From: Chitinophagaceae bacterium
Lineage (GTDB): Bacteria > Bacteroidota > Bacteroidia > Chitinophagales > Chitinophagaceae
Length of the DNA: 10,345 nt
Reading direction: 5' to 3'
NCBI GenBank assembly: GCA_025963615.1
Contig: JAOQAL010000467.1
Coordinates: 1 to 10,345, forward strand
A model generated the notes under the pieces. The model saw only the letters and a list, made by a program, of their open reading frames with translations, was not told where the DNA came from and made no database searches. This document shows, piece after piece, positions 1-6,750 of the stretch (position 1 is its first letter; every line of letters starts with the position of its first letter). The translations under genes and the position numbers were made by a program.

Positions 1-439
1 TTTGTCCGCCGGATAACTGCGAAGGGAAATGTTTTACCCGATTGCTTAACCCGACTTTTTCCAAGGCCGCCGATGCCAGCTTTTTCCTTTCTTTGGAATT
101 ACTGGTACGGTATAATAAAGGCAACTCTACATTGTCCAGTACTTTCAGATCATTAATGAGATGATAGCTTTGAAAAATGAATCCCAGCTTTTTATTTCTG
201 AATTGCGCCAGTTGTTTATCAGAAAAATGATCTGTTTTTTGTTCATCAATTTTTATATCACCCTTTGTAGGCGAGTCCAGCAAACCCATGATATTTAATA
301 AGGTGCTTTTGCCACAACCTGACGGGCCCATAACGGAAAGAAATTCTCCCTTTGCAATATCAAGACTGATGCTGCTGAGCGCCAGTGTCTCTACCGTATC
401 TGTGCGGTATACTTTTTCAATGTTTTTTAGTTGTATCAT
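1..439 (-). CDS. ABC transporter ATP-binding protein, MacB/LolD type (partial, C-terminus outside window)
   Basis: This is the cytoplasmic ATPase of an ABC exporter. The first 146 residues are visible, starting at ATG (437-439) with MIQLKNIEKVY. Seen directly: Walker A GPSGCGKST at residues 38-46, the Q-loop in GFIFQSYHLI (Q90), and the ABC signature LSGGQ at 142-146, where the window ends. Walker B and the H-loop are therefore not visible. The wording around the Q-loop and the following DNVELPLLY is typical of the MacB/LolD/FtsE-like group, which powers mechanotransmission pumps with a MacB-type permease. It is third in the operon after the HlyD-type and TolC-type genes, so it probably drives a tripartite efflux or export pump. 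A permease gene is expected further downstream but is outside the window. No clear Shine-Dalgarno site precedes the start; the leader is A/T-rich. The family assignment is firm and the exported substrate is unknown. Confidence 0.95.
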   Translation of the reverse strand, partial: MIQLKNIEKVYRTDTVETLALSSISLDIAKGEFLSVMGPSGCGKSTLLNIMGLLDSPTKGDIKIDEQKTDHFSDKQLAQFRNKKLGFIFQSYHLINDLKVLDNVELPLLYRTSNSKERKKLASAALEKVGLSNRVKHFPSQLSGGQ

Positions 440-464
440 ATTGTTATTTTAGTTTTTTATCTAT

Positions 465-541
465 CATCCACCATCCAATATCCAGCATCCAGCATCCCGC
501 ATCCAGCATCCAATATCCAGCATCTAGTATCCCGCATCCCC
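465..541. repeat. Tandem array of eleven 7-bp repeats, plus-strand unit YATCCNN (mostly CATCCAG)
   Basis: Eleven heptamers run without interruption from 465 to 541: CATCCAC, CATCCAA, TATCCAG, CATCCAG, CATCCCG, CATCCAG, CATCCAA, TATCCAG, CATCTAG, TATCCCG, CATCCCC. Unit positions 2-4 (ATC) never vary; position 1 is C or T and position 5 is C in ten of eleven. Units 2-6 (472-506) and 7-11 (507-541) match at 31 of 35 bases, so there is also a five-unit, 35-bp higher-order duplication. A degenerate twelfth unit may precede it at 458-464. The array begins one base after the TolC-type stop codon and fills most of the spacer before the ABC ATPase gene. It resembles the heptanucleotide STRR repeats of cyanobacterial intergenic DNA in style, not in sequence. 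Its function is unknown. Confidence 0.95.
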
Positions 542-542
542 T

Positions 543-2003
543 TCACCGGTAACTTATCTTCTCCTTCTTCTCAAAATCATAGAGCGATAAATAGCGCAAC
601 TGGTAATAAGCCCCCCAGAAATCACGCAGAGCAGAAATATAATCCCGCTTTGCCTGGTCTTTTTCCTGGAAGGCGATACTCAGATCCGTGATGCTCAGGT
701 TACCGAGTATATACCGATCCTTTGCTATCTGGTATTTTTCACTCGCAATGCTGTCTGCAGCAGCCGTTAATAGGATCTGGCCCTTCATCATGTCAAACAA
801 CGTAACCTGGGTAACGATTTCCTGTGTAAATATCTGTTTATCCTGCTCTACTGAATATTTGGTGAACTGCAGGTTGGCCTCCGCAGTTTTTGTTCTCGAC
901 TTGGAACGTCCCCAATCAAGTATTGGAATTGTAAAAATCAATTGTACCTCCTGCTGATCCTGCGGCGACCGGTATACCTTTGGAATCATATCCGCACTTT
1001 TTGAGTACCCTAGTTGTGCCGTTAGCATGGCATTTAAACCATTATCACCTCTGGCCTTGGCCACATCCCGTTTTGCCTCGGCCATTCGCCGCGAAAAGGC
1101 AATGGCGTCACTGCGGTTGGCATACGCTTCTTCCAGCACCTTGCCGGGAGACACTTCAATATTGATATTGGAATAGGGTAAGGACAGAGCAATTTTTTCC
1201 ATGTTTTGCAAGCCGGTATAGGAACGCAGGTTCAAGGTGGCTATTTCCATATCCCTTTTCGCAATACCGGTGGCTTTTTGCGCCTTGAGATGTTCCAGTT
1301 GAAGTTGCAGTATTTCGTTCTTCGATATTTTCCCCAGGTCATATTTTTCATTGGCAACCTTTTGTATCTTTTGTGTATTGCCAAGGTTGGTTTCTGCGAT
1401 CTGCAGATTGACCTGGGCCAGCAACAGGTCAAAAAAATAAGCGTTCGCTGTGATAGCAATCTGTTCCATGGCTTCGATGTAAGCCTGCTTGCTTTCATCG
1501 AATTTCAGTGGTTCAATTTTTTTATCCCATCGCAAGGCATTGAATTGCCATAAAGGCTGCGCATATCCGATGCCGAAAGGCACACCATTATATAAAGTAT
1601 TCTTCCGGTCAAAATCATCAAAGCGCTGCAACTGCGTCGTACCAAAAACAGTTCCACCGGTAGCTGCAATGCTTTGGCTGAATGAAAGATTCAGGGATGA
1701 ATTATTATTATGCACTGATTGGAATTGTATGGTACCATCCGGCTGCACTACTTCAGTGAATGTTTTATTATATCCCGGTAATACGCCGTTAAGTGCCAAC
1801 TGCGGCTGGTAGTTTGACCGGTACGTACGGTATTGCCAGTATCGGGTCTCCTTGGTGGTGACGGCCTGCCGGGAGGCGATAGATTTTTCTTTCGCCATTT
1901 CAACAACCTGCTGCAAAGTAAAAGTAAGCGTATCGTCACGCTGCGCAAGCATCTTACTGCTGCAGGAAATAAAAAATAAAATGTTTGATAATCTCCGTAA
2001 CAT
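543..2003 (-). CDS. TolC-family outer membrane efflux protein
   Basis: This is the outer-membrane channel of a tripartite exporter, 486 residues, a normal length for the OEP family. The ATG start at 2003 gives a short signal peptide (MLRRLSNILFFISCSSKMLAQ; hydrophobic segment about 7-15, likely cleavage near residue 20). The mature protein has the long alternating helical stretches expected of a TolC duplication: about residues 28-60 and 170-260 in the first half, and about 290-335 and 370-465 in the second. Beta-strand-like segments lie at about 65-155 and 325-365, including QLGYSKSADMIPKVY and VQLIFTIPILDWGRSKSRT; the IPxxDWGRxxSR pattern is a strong hallmark of the family. It lies 37 bases after the HlyD-type gene and is almost certainly co-transcribed with it. 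The next gene, the ABC ATPase, is separated by the heptamer repeat array. Family confidence is high; the substrate cannot be read from the sequence. Confidence 0.95.
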   Translation of the reverse strand: MLRRLSNILFFISCSSKMLAQRDDTLTFTLQQVVEMAKEKSIASRQAVTTKETRYWQYRTYRSNYQPQLALNGVLPGYNKTFTEVVQPDGTIQFQSVHNNNSSLNLSFSQSIAATGGTVFGTTQLQRFDDFDRKNTLYNGVPFGIGYAQPLWQFNALRWDKKIEPLKFDESKQAYIEAMEQIAITANAYFFDLLLAQVNLQIAETNLGNTQKIQKVANEKYDLGKISKNEILQLQLEHLKAQKATGIAKRDMEIATLNLRSYTGLQNMEKIALSLPYSNINIEVSPGKVLEEAYANRSDAIAFSRRMAEAKRDVAKARGDNGLNAMLTAQLGYSKSADMIPKVYRSPQDQQEVQLIFTIPILDWGRSKSRTKTAEANLQFTKYSVEQDKQIFTQEIVTQVTLFDMMKGQILLTAAADSIASEKYQIAKDRYILGNLSITDLSIAFQEKDQAKRDYISALRDFWGAYYQLRYLSLYDFEKKEKISYR

Positions 2004-2040
2004 AAAATAACAGGTGTTTACCCGTTGTTGATTTATTGTT

Positions 2041-3288
2041 CTAATCCGATATGGTAATGGCGTCCGAATTTTTATAGGCGCTCATATCCGACGTTATAAT
2101 GATATCGCCCGGTCTCAGATTGTCTTTTATTTCTACGTAATCAAAATTGCTCATACCCGTATGTACGGTTCTTCTTTCCGCTTTTCCGTTATGCACCACA
2201 AATAGGTCCTGCGGGGACATTCCTTTAAAAGCAGGGCCGTTCGCTACACGCATGACATTGGTTTGCGAGTTCGTCACCAGGAACACATCTACTTTCATAT
2301 TGGGCCGGAGCAATTTGTTATTTCGTTCATCCAATTGGATATCGAAAGATAGGATGCCATTTTGTATAGAAGGCTGAATGTTAATAACGGTACCCCTTAC
2401 CTGCACTTCATTAATTCGGATGATAGCCGTCATACCCCGCCGTAACTGGTCAAGATAATTGTCGGAAATACTCCCTTGTACTTTAAAGCTGCTGAGGTCT
2501 GCAATGCGTGCCAGCGCATCACCCTCGCGTATCGCGGAGCCTATGTTTTTATTGACCCAGGTAACCACCCCTTCGCGGCTTGCAACGATATCGGCTAATT
2601 GCAGTTTACGCTCCAGTTCGTGCAGGTCGCTTTCCTGGATGGAGGAAGCAATTGCAGCTTCTTTCATTTCCACCTGCATGGTCTGCTGTTTACTTTTTAT
2701 TTCGTTCTCCAACTGTTTTTTTTCCAGTCTGGCCACTTTTAATTCCAGCTCCGCTTTCTCAATATCTTCCCTTGTGCCACCGCCCGCATTGAATAATCGT
2801 CTCGTGATTTCCACTTCGGCTTCAAGGCTGTTGATACGTAATTGTTTTACATCATTATTCGATTGGATATCGTAAAAGCTTTTATCCAGCTGCAGTTTAA
2901 GTTTTTTTATGTCGTTTTTTCTGGATGCTAACTGGAACTTCAGTTTGGCATAGTCCATTTGCGACGCTGATTTATCTAATGTTAGTAAAGATTGTCCCGC
3001 TTTTACCGCGCTACCTGCATTCATGATTATTTTTTGTACAGACGCATTGATCGGACTTGTCAGCGTCTGTTCAAATTCAGGCAATACTTCTCCGGAAGCA
3101 GAGATTGTATTTTCAATGTTTCCCTTTTCAACAATAGCCGTGTTAATGGCGGATTTTTTTATAGAAGATTTGATCGTGGAGCGTAACAACCAGATGGCCA
3201 GGAACAACGAAAGAGTCGTTACCAATATTACCAGGATAATTTTTCTTTTCCTTTCCGCTTTTACCTGTTCAGAAACATCCGTATCCAT
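2041..3288 (-). CDS. HlyD/MacA-type periplasmic adaptor (membrane fusion protein)
   Basis: This adaptor links the inner-membrane ABC transporter to the TolC-type channel, 415 residues. In order: a short charged cytoplasmic N-terminus ending ERKRK; one membrane segment at about 17-35; a first half-lipoyl region at about 75-105 with AGSAVKAGQSLLTLD; a long charged coiled-coil hairpin at about 110-225; a second half-lipoyl region at about 230-265 (ASREGVVTWVNKNIGSAIREG); a beta-barrel domain at about 268-340; and a membrane-proximal domain to the end. This is the MacA/HlyD order. The ATG at 3288 is chosen because it places the basic residues directly before the membrane segment. It is the first gene of the export operon, preceded by a 432-base non-coding gap carrying promoter-like and palindromic sequences. 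It probably partners the TolC-type and ATPase genes that follow. The substrate is unknown. Confidence 0.95.
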   Translation of the reverse strand: MDTDVSEQVKAERKRKIILVILVTTLSLFLAIWLLRSTIKSSIKKSAINTAIVEKGNIENTISASGEVLPEFEQTLTSPINASVQKIIMNAGSAVKAGQSLLTLDKSASQMDYAKLKFQLASRKNDIKKLKLQLDKSFYDIQSNNDVKQLRINSLEAEVEITRRLFNAGGGTREDIEKAELELKVARLEKKQLENEIKSKQQTMQVEMKEAAIASSIQESDLHELERKLQLADIVASREGVVTWVNKNIGSAIREGDALARIADLSSFKVQGSISDNYLDQLRRGMTAIIRINEVQVRGTVINIQPSIQNGILSFDIQLDERNNKLLRPNMKVDVFLVTNSQTNVMRVANGPAFKGMSPQDLFVVHNGKAERRTVHTGMSNFDYVEIKDNLRPGDIIITSDMSAYKNSDAITISD

Positions 3289-3300
3289 GCTCCATAATTT

Positions 3301-3333
3301 TCAGGAAACATTTCAATCGGGATGCCAAACATA
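3301..3333 (-). promoter_or_regulatory. Putative promoter of the efflux operon (sigma-54-like or TAnnTTTG reading)
   Basis: Two overlapping readings exist on the minus strand. Reading 1: TGGCAT (3327-3322), five bases, TTGAA (3316-3312). This fits the sigma-54 TGGCAY-N5-TTGCW pattern with exact GG-N10-G spacing, but has A instead of C at -12. It would start transcription near 3301, about 12 bases before the HlyD-type ATG. Reading 2: TATGTTTG (3333-3326) matches the Bacteroidota housekeeping -7 consensus TAnnTTTG, with an ATTG 17 bases upstream as a possible -33 element. It would leave a leader of about 30 bases. Both are pattern matches only. Confidence 0.5.
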
Positions 3334-3363
3334 ATTACTTGCTTTACATTCAATTAATCGATT

Positions 3364-3383
3364 GTACATTTTTAAAAATGTAC
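3364..3383. promoter_or_regulatory. Perfect 20-bp palindrome, likely operator or activator site
   Basis: GTACATTTTTAAAAATGTAC is its own reverse complement over all 20 bases. It is centred about 85 bases upstream of the HlyD-type start codon and about 72 bases upstream of the sigma-54-style start point. That position suits an upstream activator site for an NtrC-family regulator. It could equally be an operator for a TetR- or MarR-type dimer if the housekeeping promoter is used. No regulator gene for it is seen in the window. Confidence 0.6.
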
Positions 3384-3620
3384 GGAATTGAACAATTTGT
3401 CCGGAAATAAGCCAGGGATCAGTTAATAGGAGTGGTCTGCCTTGTTTGCAGGGAACATCAATAGAGAGTTGTCAAGGATAATTAATTCATATTGATCAAA
3501 TCTTTTCTCTTGGATGTTTTTTTAAGTTGAGGTTTATTAGTATGATTTCCGGATTCAAAAATGGATGATCATGTATGCAAAATGTTTCGCTGCGGATTAT
3601 TTATGTTAGCTCCTGAAGTT

Positions 3621-3670
3621 TTCCCGGCAATCAGGGCCGGGGTGACCGGCCGGTAAGAAATTGCCGGAAA
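3621..3670. repeat. Nested GC-rich inverted repeat
   Basis: The outer arms are CCGGCAAT (3624-3631) and ATTGCCGG (3660-3667), extendable to 11 bp with one mismatch. Inside them, GGCCGG (3635-3640) and CCGGCC (3646-3651) form a second 6-bp stem with a 5-base loop. The structure is GC-rich in an AT-rich gap and lies about 50-100 bases beyond the PAP2 stop codon. Neither side is followed by a T-run, so a simple intrinsic terminator is not supported. It could be a REP-like palindromic unit or an RNA-stabilising 3' structure. Confidence 0.6.
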
Positions 3671-3685
3671 GGGCAAATTATGTTT

Positions 3686-3707
3686 CGGTTATTGCGGATA
3701 ACCGCAA
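3686..3707 (-). terminator. Overlapping hairpins after the PAP2 gene (weak terminator candidate)
   Basis: Two mutually exclusive stems share bases: CGGTTAT (3686-3692) with ATAACCG (3698-3704), and TTGCGG (3692-3697) with CCGCAA (3702-3707). They begin about 14 bases past the PAP2 stop codon. No U-tract follows on the minus strand, so termination here is only a positional guess. Confidence 0.35.
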
Positions 3708-3720
3708 GAACTTTCTTTGT

Positions 3721-4515
3721 TTAAAATTGCCTGGCCAGTCCCAATCCAAATGAACCATTCTGGTAAATGGGCATAATGACGGTATTGGGTAATTTATCCT
3801 TAAATAGTTTGTGCTGAATTTTCGGGTACAACCAGTATGCCAGTTTGGTGGATGCGATGCCAATGCCGGCACCAGCTACGATGTCACTTAACCAGTGTTT
3901 ATTATTATATATGCGCAGGTATCCTGTGGCGGCCGCCATAAGATAACCGGAGGCGCCAAGCCATGGGGAAACATTCTTATATTCCTGCCACATAAATTCT
4001 GCTCCTGCAAAAGCATTGGCTGTATGGCCGGAAGGAAATGAATAATAATCCGAAGCATCCGGACGTTGCTGATGCGTGGTATGCTTTAAAGTAGTAACCG
4101 TGACATTCATGAAAACCTGCGACAACAGGAATATCATGCTTCGGTCACGGAAATTATTTTTGCCATGGATACCGGCCGCATTTAACCCATACACTGCCAG
4201 GGCAGGTGACCATTGCAGATAGTTATCAAGTTTTGTTTTTGTTTGTGATCCCTCGGTCCATACCTCCTCTTTGACCTCCTTATTGAGGGATTTCAATCCA
4301 TTACTTTCCAGTGTGGAAAAACCATAGGCGATCGCAAGGGTTGGTATAATGAATGATTTAACCGGAAACGGTTTTTTTTCAGGGCTGATCGTTAGACTGG
4401 GTAATAGACGCGGAACAGTCGAAATACTGCTGACCGTGTCCACGGTTTGTGAAAACACGGGTTGAATGGCCAACAGGCTGCAGGAACAGGCAATAGAGAT
4501 TCTTAGTAACCGCAC
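3721..4515 (-). CDS. PAP2-family phosphatase, exported
   Basis: This is a membrane-associated or periplasmic phosphatase of the PAP2 superfamily, 264 residues. These enzymes remove phosphate from lipids such as undecaprenyl pyrophosphate, phosphatidate or lipid A. All three catalytic motifs are visible: KxxxxxxRP as K144...R151-P152, PSGH at 161-164, and the third motif with R201, H207 and D211 (RIYNNKHWLSD). An N-terminal signal sequence (MRLLRISIACSCSLLAIQPVFSQ) suggests export, and hydrophobic stretches at about 53-70, 125-142 and 188-200 could be membrane segments. The start is GTG at 4515; it is preferred because it gives a complete signal peptide and no in-frame ATG lies near it. It follows the histidine kinase gene by 76 bases in the same direction, so it may be co-transcribed with, or be a target of, that two-component system. 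The exact substrate is not readable. Confidence 0.93.
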   Translation of the reverse strand: MRLLRISIACSCSLLAIQPVFSQTVDTVSSISTVPRLLPSLTISPEKKPFPVKSFIIPTLAIAYGFSTLESNGLKSLNKEVKEEVWTEGSQTKTKLDNYLQWSPALAVYGLNAAGIHGKNNFRDRSMIFLLSQVFMNVTVTTLKHTTHQQRPDASDYYSFPSGHTANAFAGAEFMWQEYKNVSPWLGASGYLMAAATGYLRIYNNKHWLSDIVAGAGIGIASTKLAYWLYPKIQHKLFKDKLPNTVIMPIYQNGSFGLGLARQF

Positions 4516-4591
4516 AATACTTTTTTACTTTTAAAATTGGGAATCAATTCTGTCGGGATTCTGAAGCGGAGCAGCATCCGGTCGTCGTAAA

Positions 4592-5851
4592 CTAAAATTT
4601 AACAGAAAATGCATGCATGCCGCCTGTAAAGCTGTATTGGAGGCTGAAATGATAAAGAGAACAAATCTTTCCGGCGATGGCCAGACCCAGGCCGGTGCTG
4701 TTATTATCAGGGCTCTCTTTTTGAAAACGCTGAAAAATGCGGGAAGGATCAAGCGCTCCATTTTTTGCTGTGTTTTTTATTGTCAGCTCATCTTTATTTT
4801 CTTGCCCGATTAGAACCGATCCTCCCGGCGGTGTATGGCGAATGGCGTTCGTGATAAGGTTGCTGACAAGTATTTCCAGCAGACTGCGGTTTGCGTCCAC
4901 AGTTATTTCCGCCCCAGGAAGATTCCGGACGGTAATGTTTTTCTGCTCTGCAAGAAAGGCAAACTGACCGGTCATTTTTTCTACTGTATCGTTCAGGGAT
5001 ATCTTTTCTTTTTCAATGAATTGATTGTTTTCAATTTTTGTAAGTAGCAGCAGGCTCCGGTTCAGGCGGTTCATCCGCTGGTTCGCATCAGCAAGTCCAC
5101 TGATAAGGCCGGCCTGTTCTGTGTTAAGCGGCTCGGTTTGCATCAGCAGTTCCAGTTTACCTTGCAGAATGGCAAGGGGCGTCTGCATTTCATGGGCCGC
5201 ATTTTCTGTAAATTCTTTTTGTGATTGAAAAACAGACAGGTTCCTTTTAATCAGGGTGGAAATAGAATGATTCAAGTCACTGAATTCATTAATGGATGTT
5301 TTTTCAAATTCAGGTATTTCATTCCTTTCCAGCTCATAACTATTCAGCCTGTTTACTGTATTGTAAAAAGGCTTCCATATTTTTTTTGAAATAACCCGGT
5401 TTATCACCAGGAAACCAGCTACGATCAACAGCAATAAAATAATCATTACAATGACGATACTCTGGATGAGATCTTCGTTGTCAATCAATGAACGCTTTAA
5501 TTGCATTGCAAAAGGTCTGTTCGCCACGATCACTCCGCTTTCTATGACACGGTAGGGTATATGTTCTTTTGATATTTTGTCGAACAGGACCATGTTATAA
5601 AAACTGTCACGGGGATTGAAAGTGGAAGACGGGGTCAACTGAATACCCAGCGCTATGGCTTCAGGTAAAGAAGCCGTCCCGGAAAGTTTGCTGAAATTCT
5701 GAATAATCTCGTCTTTTTGCGCCACCAGGCTTTCATCTACTTCTTCGTAAACGATCTGTTGAATAACAAAATAAAATACCGGTACGGCGATCAATACAAT
5801 GATGGAAGAATAAATAAGGTAGGATCGTATGGACCGGTTAAGTAGTTTCAT
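4592..5851 (-). CDS. Sensor histidine kinase, two-component system
   Basis: This is a membrane sensor kinase of 419 residues. Membrane segments at about 12-33 and 129-151 bracket a periplasmic sensor region of about 95 residues with no domain I recognise. A linker of HAMP-like position follows (about 152-205). The HisKA dimerisation domain carries the phospho-acceptor H220 in ENAAHEMQTPLA. The ATPase domain has an N-box at 331-339 (NLITNAIRH), an F-box-like IFQRFQK near 372-378 and a G2 box GLGLAIAGKI at 387-396. The usual DxGxG G1 box is replaced by NTAKNGAL (360-367), which lacks the acidic residue; I recall similar divergence in other Bacteroidota kinases, so it need not mean inactivity. 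Its ATG lies two bases after the response regulator stop codon, so the two are co-transcribed and form a cognate pair. The signal it senses is unknown. Confidence 0.95.
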   Translation of the reverse strand: MKLLNRSIRSYLIYSSIIVLIAVPVFYFVIQQIVYEEVDESLVAQKDEIIQNFSKLSGTASLPEAIALGIQLTPSSTFNPRDSFYNMVLFDKISKEHIPYRVIESGVIVANRPFAMQLKRSLIDNEDLIQSIVIVMIILLLLIVAGFLVINRVISKKIWKPFYNTVNRLNSYELERNEIPEFEKTSINEFSDLNHSISTLIKRNLSVFQSQKEFTENAAHEMQTPLAILQGKLELLMQTEPLNTEQAGLISGLADANQRMNRLNRSLLLLTKIENNQFIEKEKISLNDTVEKMTGQFAFLAEQKNITVRNLPGAEITVDANRSLLEILVSNLITNAIRHTPPGGSVLIGQENKDELTIKNTAKNGALDPSRIFQRFQKESPDNNSTGLGLAIAGKICSLYHFSLQYSFTGGMHAFSVKF

Positions 5852-5853
5852 GA

Positions 5854-6528
5854 TTATACTTCAAATTTGTAACCCATGCCGTAAACAGTCCGTATATAAT
5901 CTTCGCAACCTGCGAGCGACAATTTACGTTTCAGGTTTTTTATATGAGTATAAATAAAATCGAAGTTATCAAAATAGCCCGCTTCATCGCCTGAAAGATG
6001 TTCTGCGATCGCATTTTTGGAAATTACCCGGTTTTTATTAATGAAAAGATAAAGAAGCAGGTCGTATTCTTTTCTCGTTATATCTACCGGATTGTTTTGA
6101 ACCCGCACGGTTTTCGCTTCCGTATCAATCAGAAGCTCTTGTACCGCTAATATTTTATTGCCTGCGAACCTTCTTCTGCGTATAACAGCAGCCACCCGGG
6201 CGCTTAGTTCCGATAAATGAAAGGGTTTCGGTAGATAGTCATCCGCGCCAAGATTGAGTCCGGCAATACGATCGTCTATAGAATTCCTGGCGGAGATTAT
6301 AATGACGCCGTCCGAACGATTATTGGCTTTTAATTCTTTGAGTATATTTAACCCGTTACCATCAGGCAAGGATATATCCAGCAGAATGCAGTCGTAATCA
6401 AAAGATTCACTCTTTGCCATGGCCGTTTTAAAATCCTCTGCTACTTCACAGGTATAGCTCTCGGCCTTCAGGTAATCAACCATGTTCTTGCTGAGCTCTT
6501 TTTCGTCTTCAATAATCAGAATCTTCAT
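5854..6528 (-). CDS. OmpR/PhoB-family response regulator
   Basis: This is a DNA-binding response regulator of 224 residues, the normal family length. The receiver domain (about 1-115) shows the acidic pair E7-D8, phospho-acceptor D51 in CILLDISLPDGNGL, conserved S79 in IIISARN and K101 in LPKPF. A winged-helix DNA-binding domain (about 125-224) ends with the family hallmark YIRTVYGMGYKFEV. The reading frame is open for 37 more codons upstream to 6639, but I chose the ATG at 6528 because MKILIIEDE is the canonical receiver N-terminus and the extension resembles nothing conserved. The gene is the first of the unit regulator-kinase-PAP2. The 222 bases upstream contain a 14-bp palindrome (6694-6707) that could be an autoregulatory site, although no promoter could be called there with confidence. 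Confidence 0.96.
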   Translation of the reverse strand: MKILIIEDEKELSKNMVDYLKAESYTCEVAEDFKTAMAKSESFDYDCILLDISLPDGNGLNILKELKANNRSDGVIIISARNSIDDRIAGLNLGADDYLPKPFHLSELSARVAAVIRRRRFAGNKILAVQELLIDTEAKTVRVQNNPVDITRKEYDLLLYLFINKNRVISKNAIAEHLSGDEAGYFDNFDFIYTHIKNLKRKLSLAGCEDYIRTVYGMGYKFEV

Positions 6529-6693
6529 CCCGGAAAATTTCGTAAAGGAAGGGATAAATTCTGAATAAAATCTGAGCAAGAGGTTATTCCTGAATATAGT
6601 CTCTATGGCGGTATAATATACAACGGCGAAAAGCATCAAAACCAGGGTTAGCCCCTTGTTAAACTCCCGGAAAGTTTCAGGAACCTTTTTACA

Positions 6694-6707
6694 TTTAGTA
6701 AACTAAA
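6694..6707. promoter_or_regulatory. 14-bp inverted repeat upstream of the response regulator
   Basis: TTTAGT-AA-ACTAAA is a dyad with perfect 6-bp arms, about 166-179 bases upstream of the regulator start codon. It is short and AT-rich, so chance occurrence is possible. It is listed because it is the only clear dyad in this 222-base gap. Confidence 0.3.
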
Positions 6708-6750
6708 AAAGTCCCGAAAATTGAAGATTTATAATGGTTAGCGAAAAAAG

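Larger units (their letters stand above)
3289..3720. other. Non-coding gap between PAP2 gene and efflux operon
   Basis: No convincing coding region lies here on either strand. The efflux-proximal part holds a promoter-like element (3301-3333) and a perfect palindrome (3364-3383). The PAP2-proximal part holds a nested inverted repeat (3621-3670) and two overlapping hairpins (3686-3707). A small dyad AATTG-AA-CAATT (3386-3397) lies next to the palindrome. In the stretch from about 3400 to 3620 I see only AT-rich sequence with no clear structure. Confidence 0.8.

Noticed and set aside
431..691. Plus-strand reading frame with Pro/Ala/Ser-rich repeats
   Set aside because: Its repeated peptide is only the translation of the 7-bp DNA array, and the rest lies antisense to the TolC-type gene.
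2459..2875. Plus-strand 138-codon frame, Ser/Leu-rich
   Set aside because: It is antisense to the coiled-coil region of the HlyD-type gene; the composition is explained by the complementary strand.
4609..4620. ATGCATGCATGC simple repeat
   Set aside because: It lies inside the kinase coding sequence and is explained by the encoded GGMHAF residues.
4531..4761. Minus-strand 76-codon frame across the kinase 3' end
   Set aside because: It overlaps the kinase ATPase domain in another frame and has no recognisable protein features.
6529..6639. 37-codon N-terminal extension of the response regulator
   Set aside because: The receiver domain begins canonically at MKILIIEDE (6528); the extension is unlike any regulator N-terminus.
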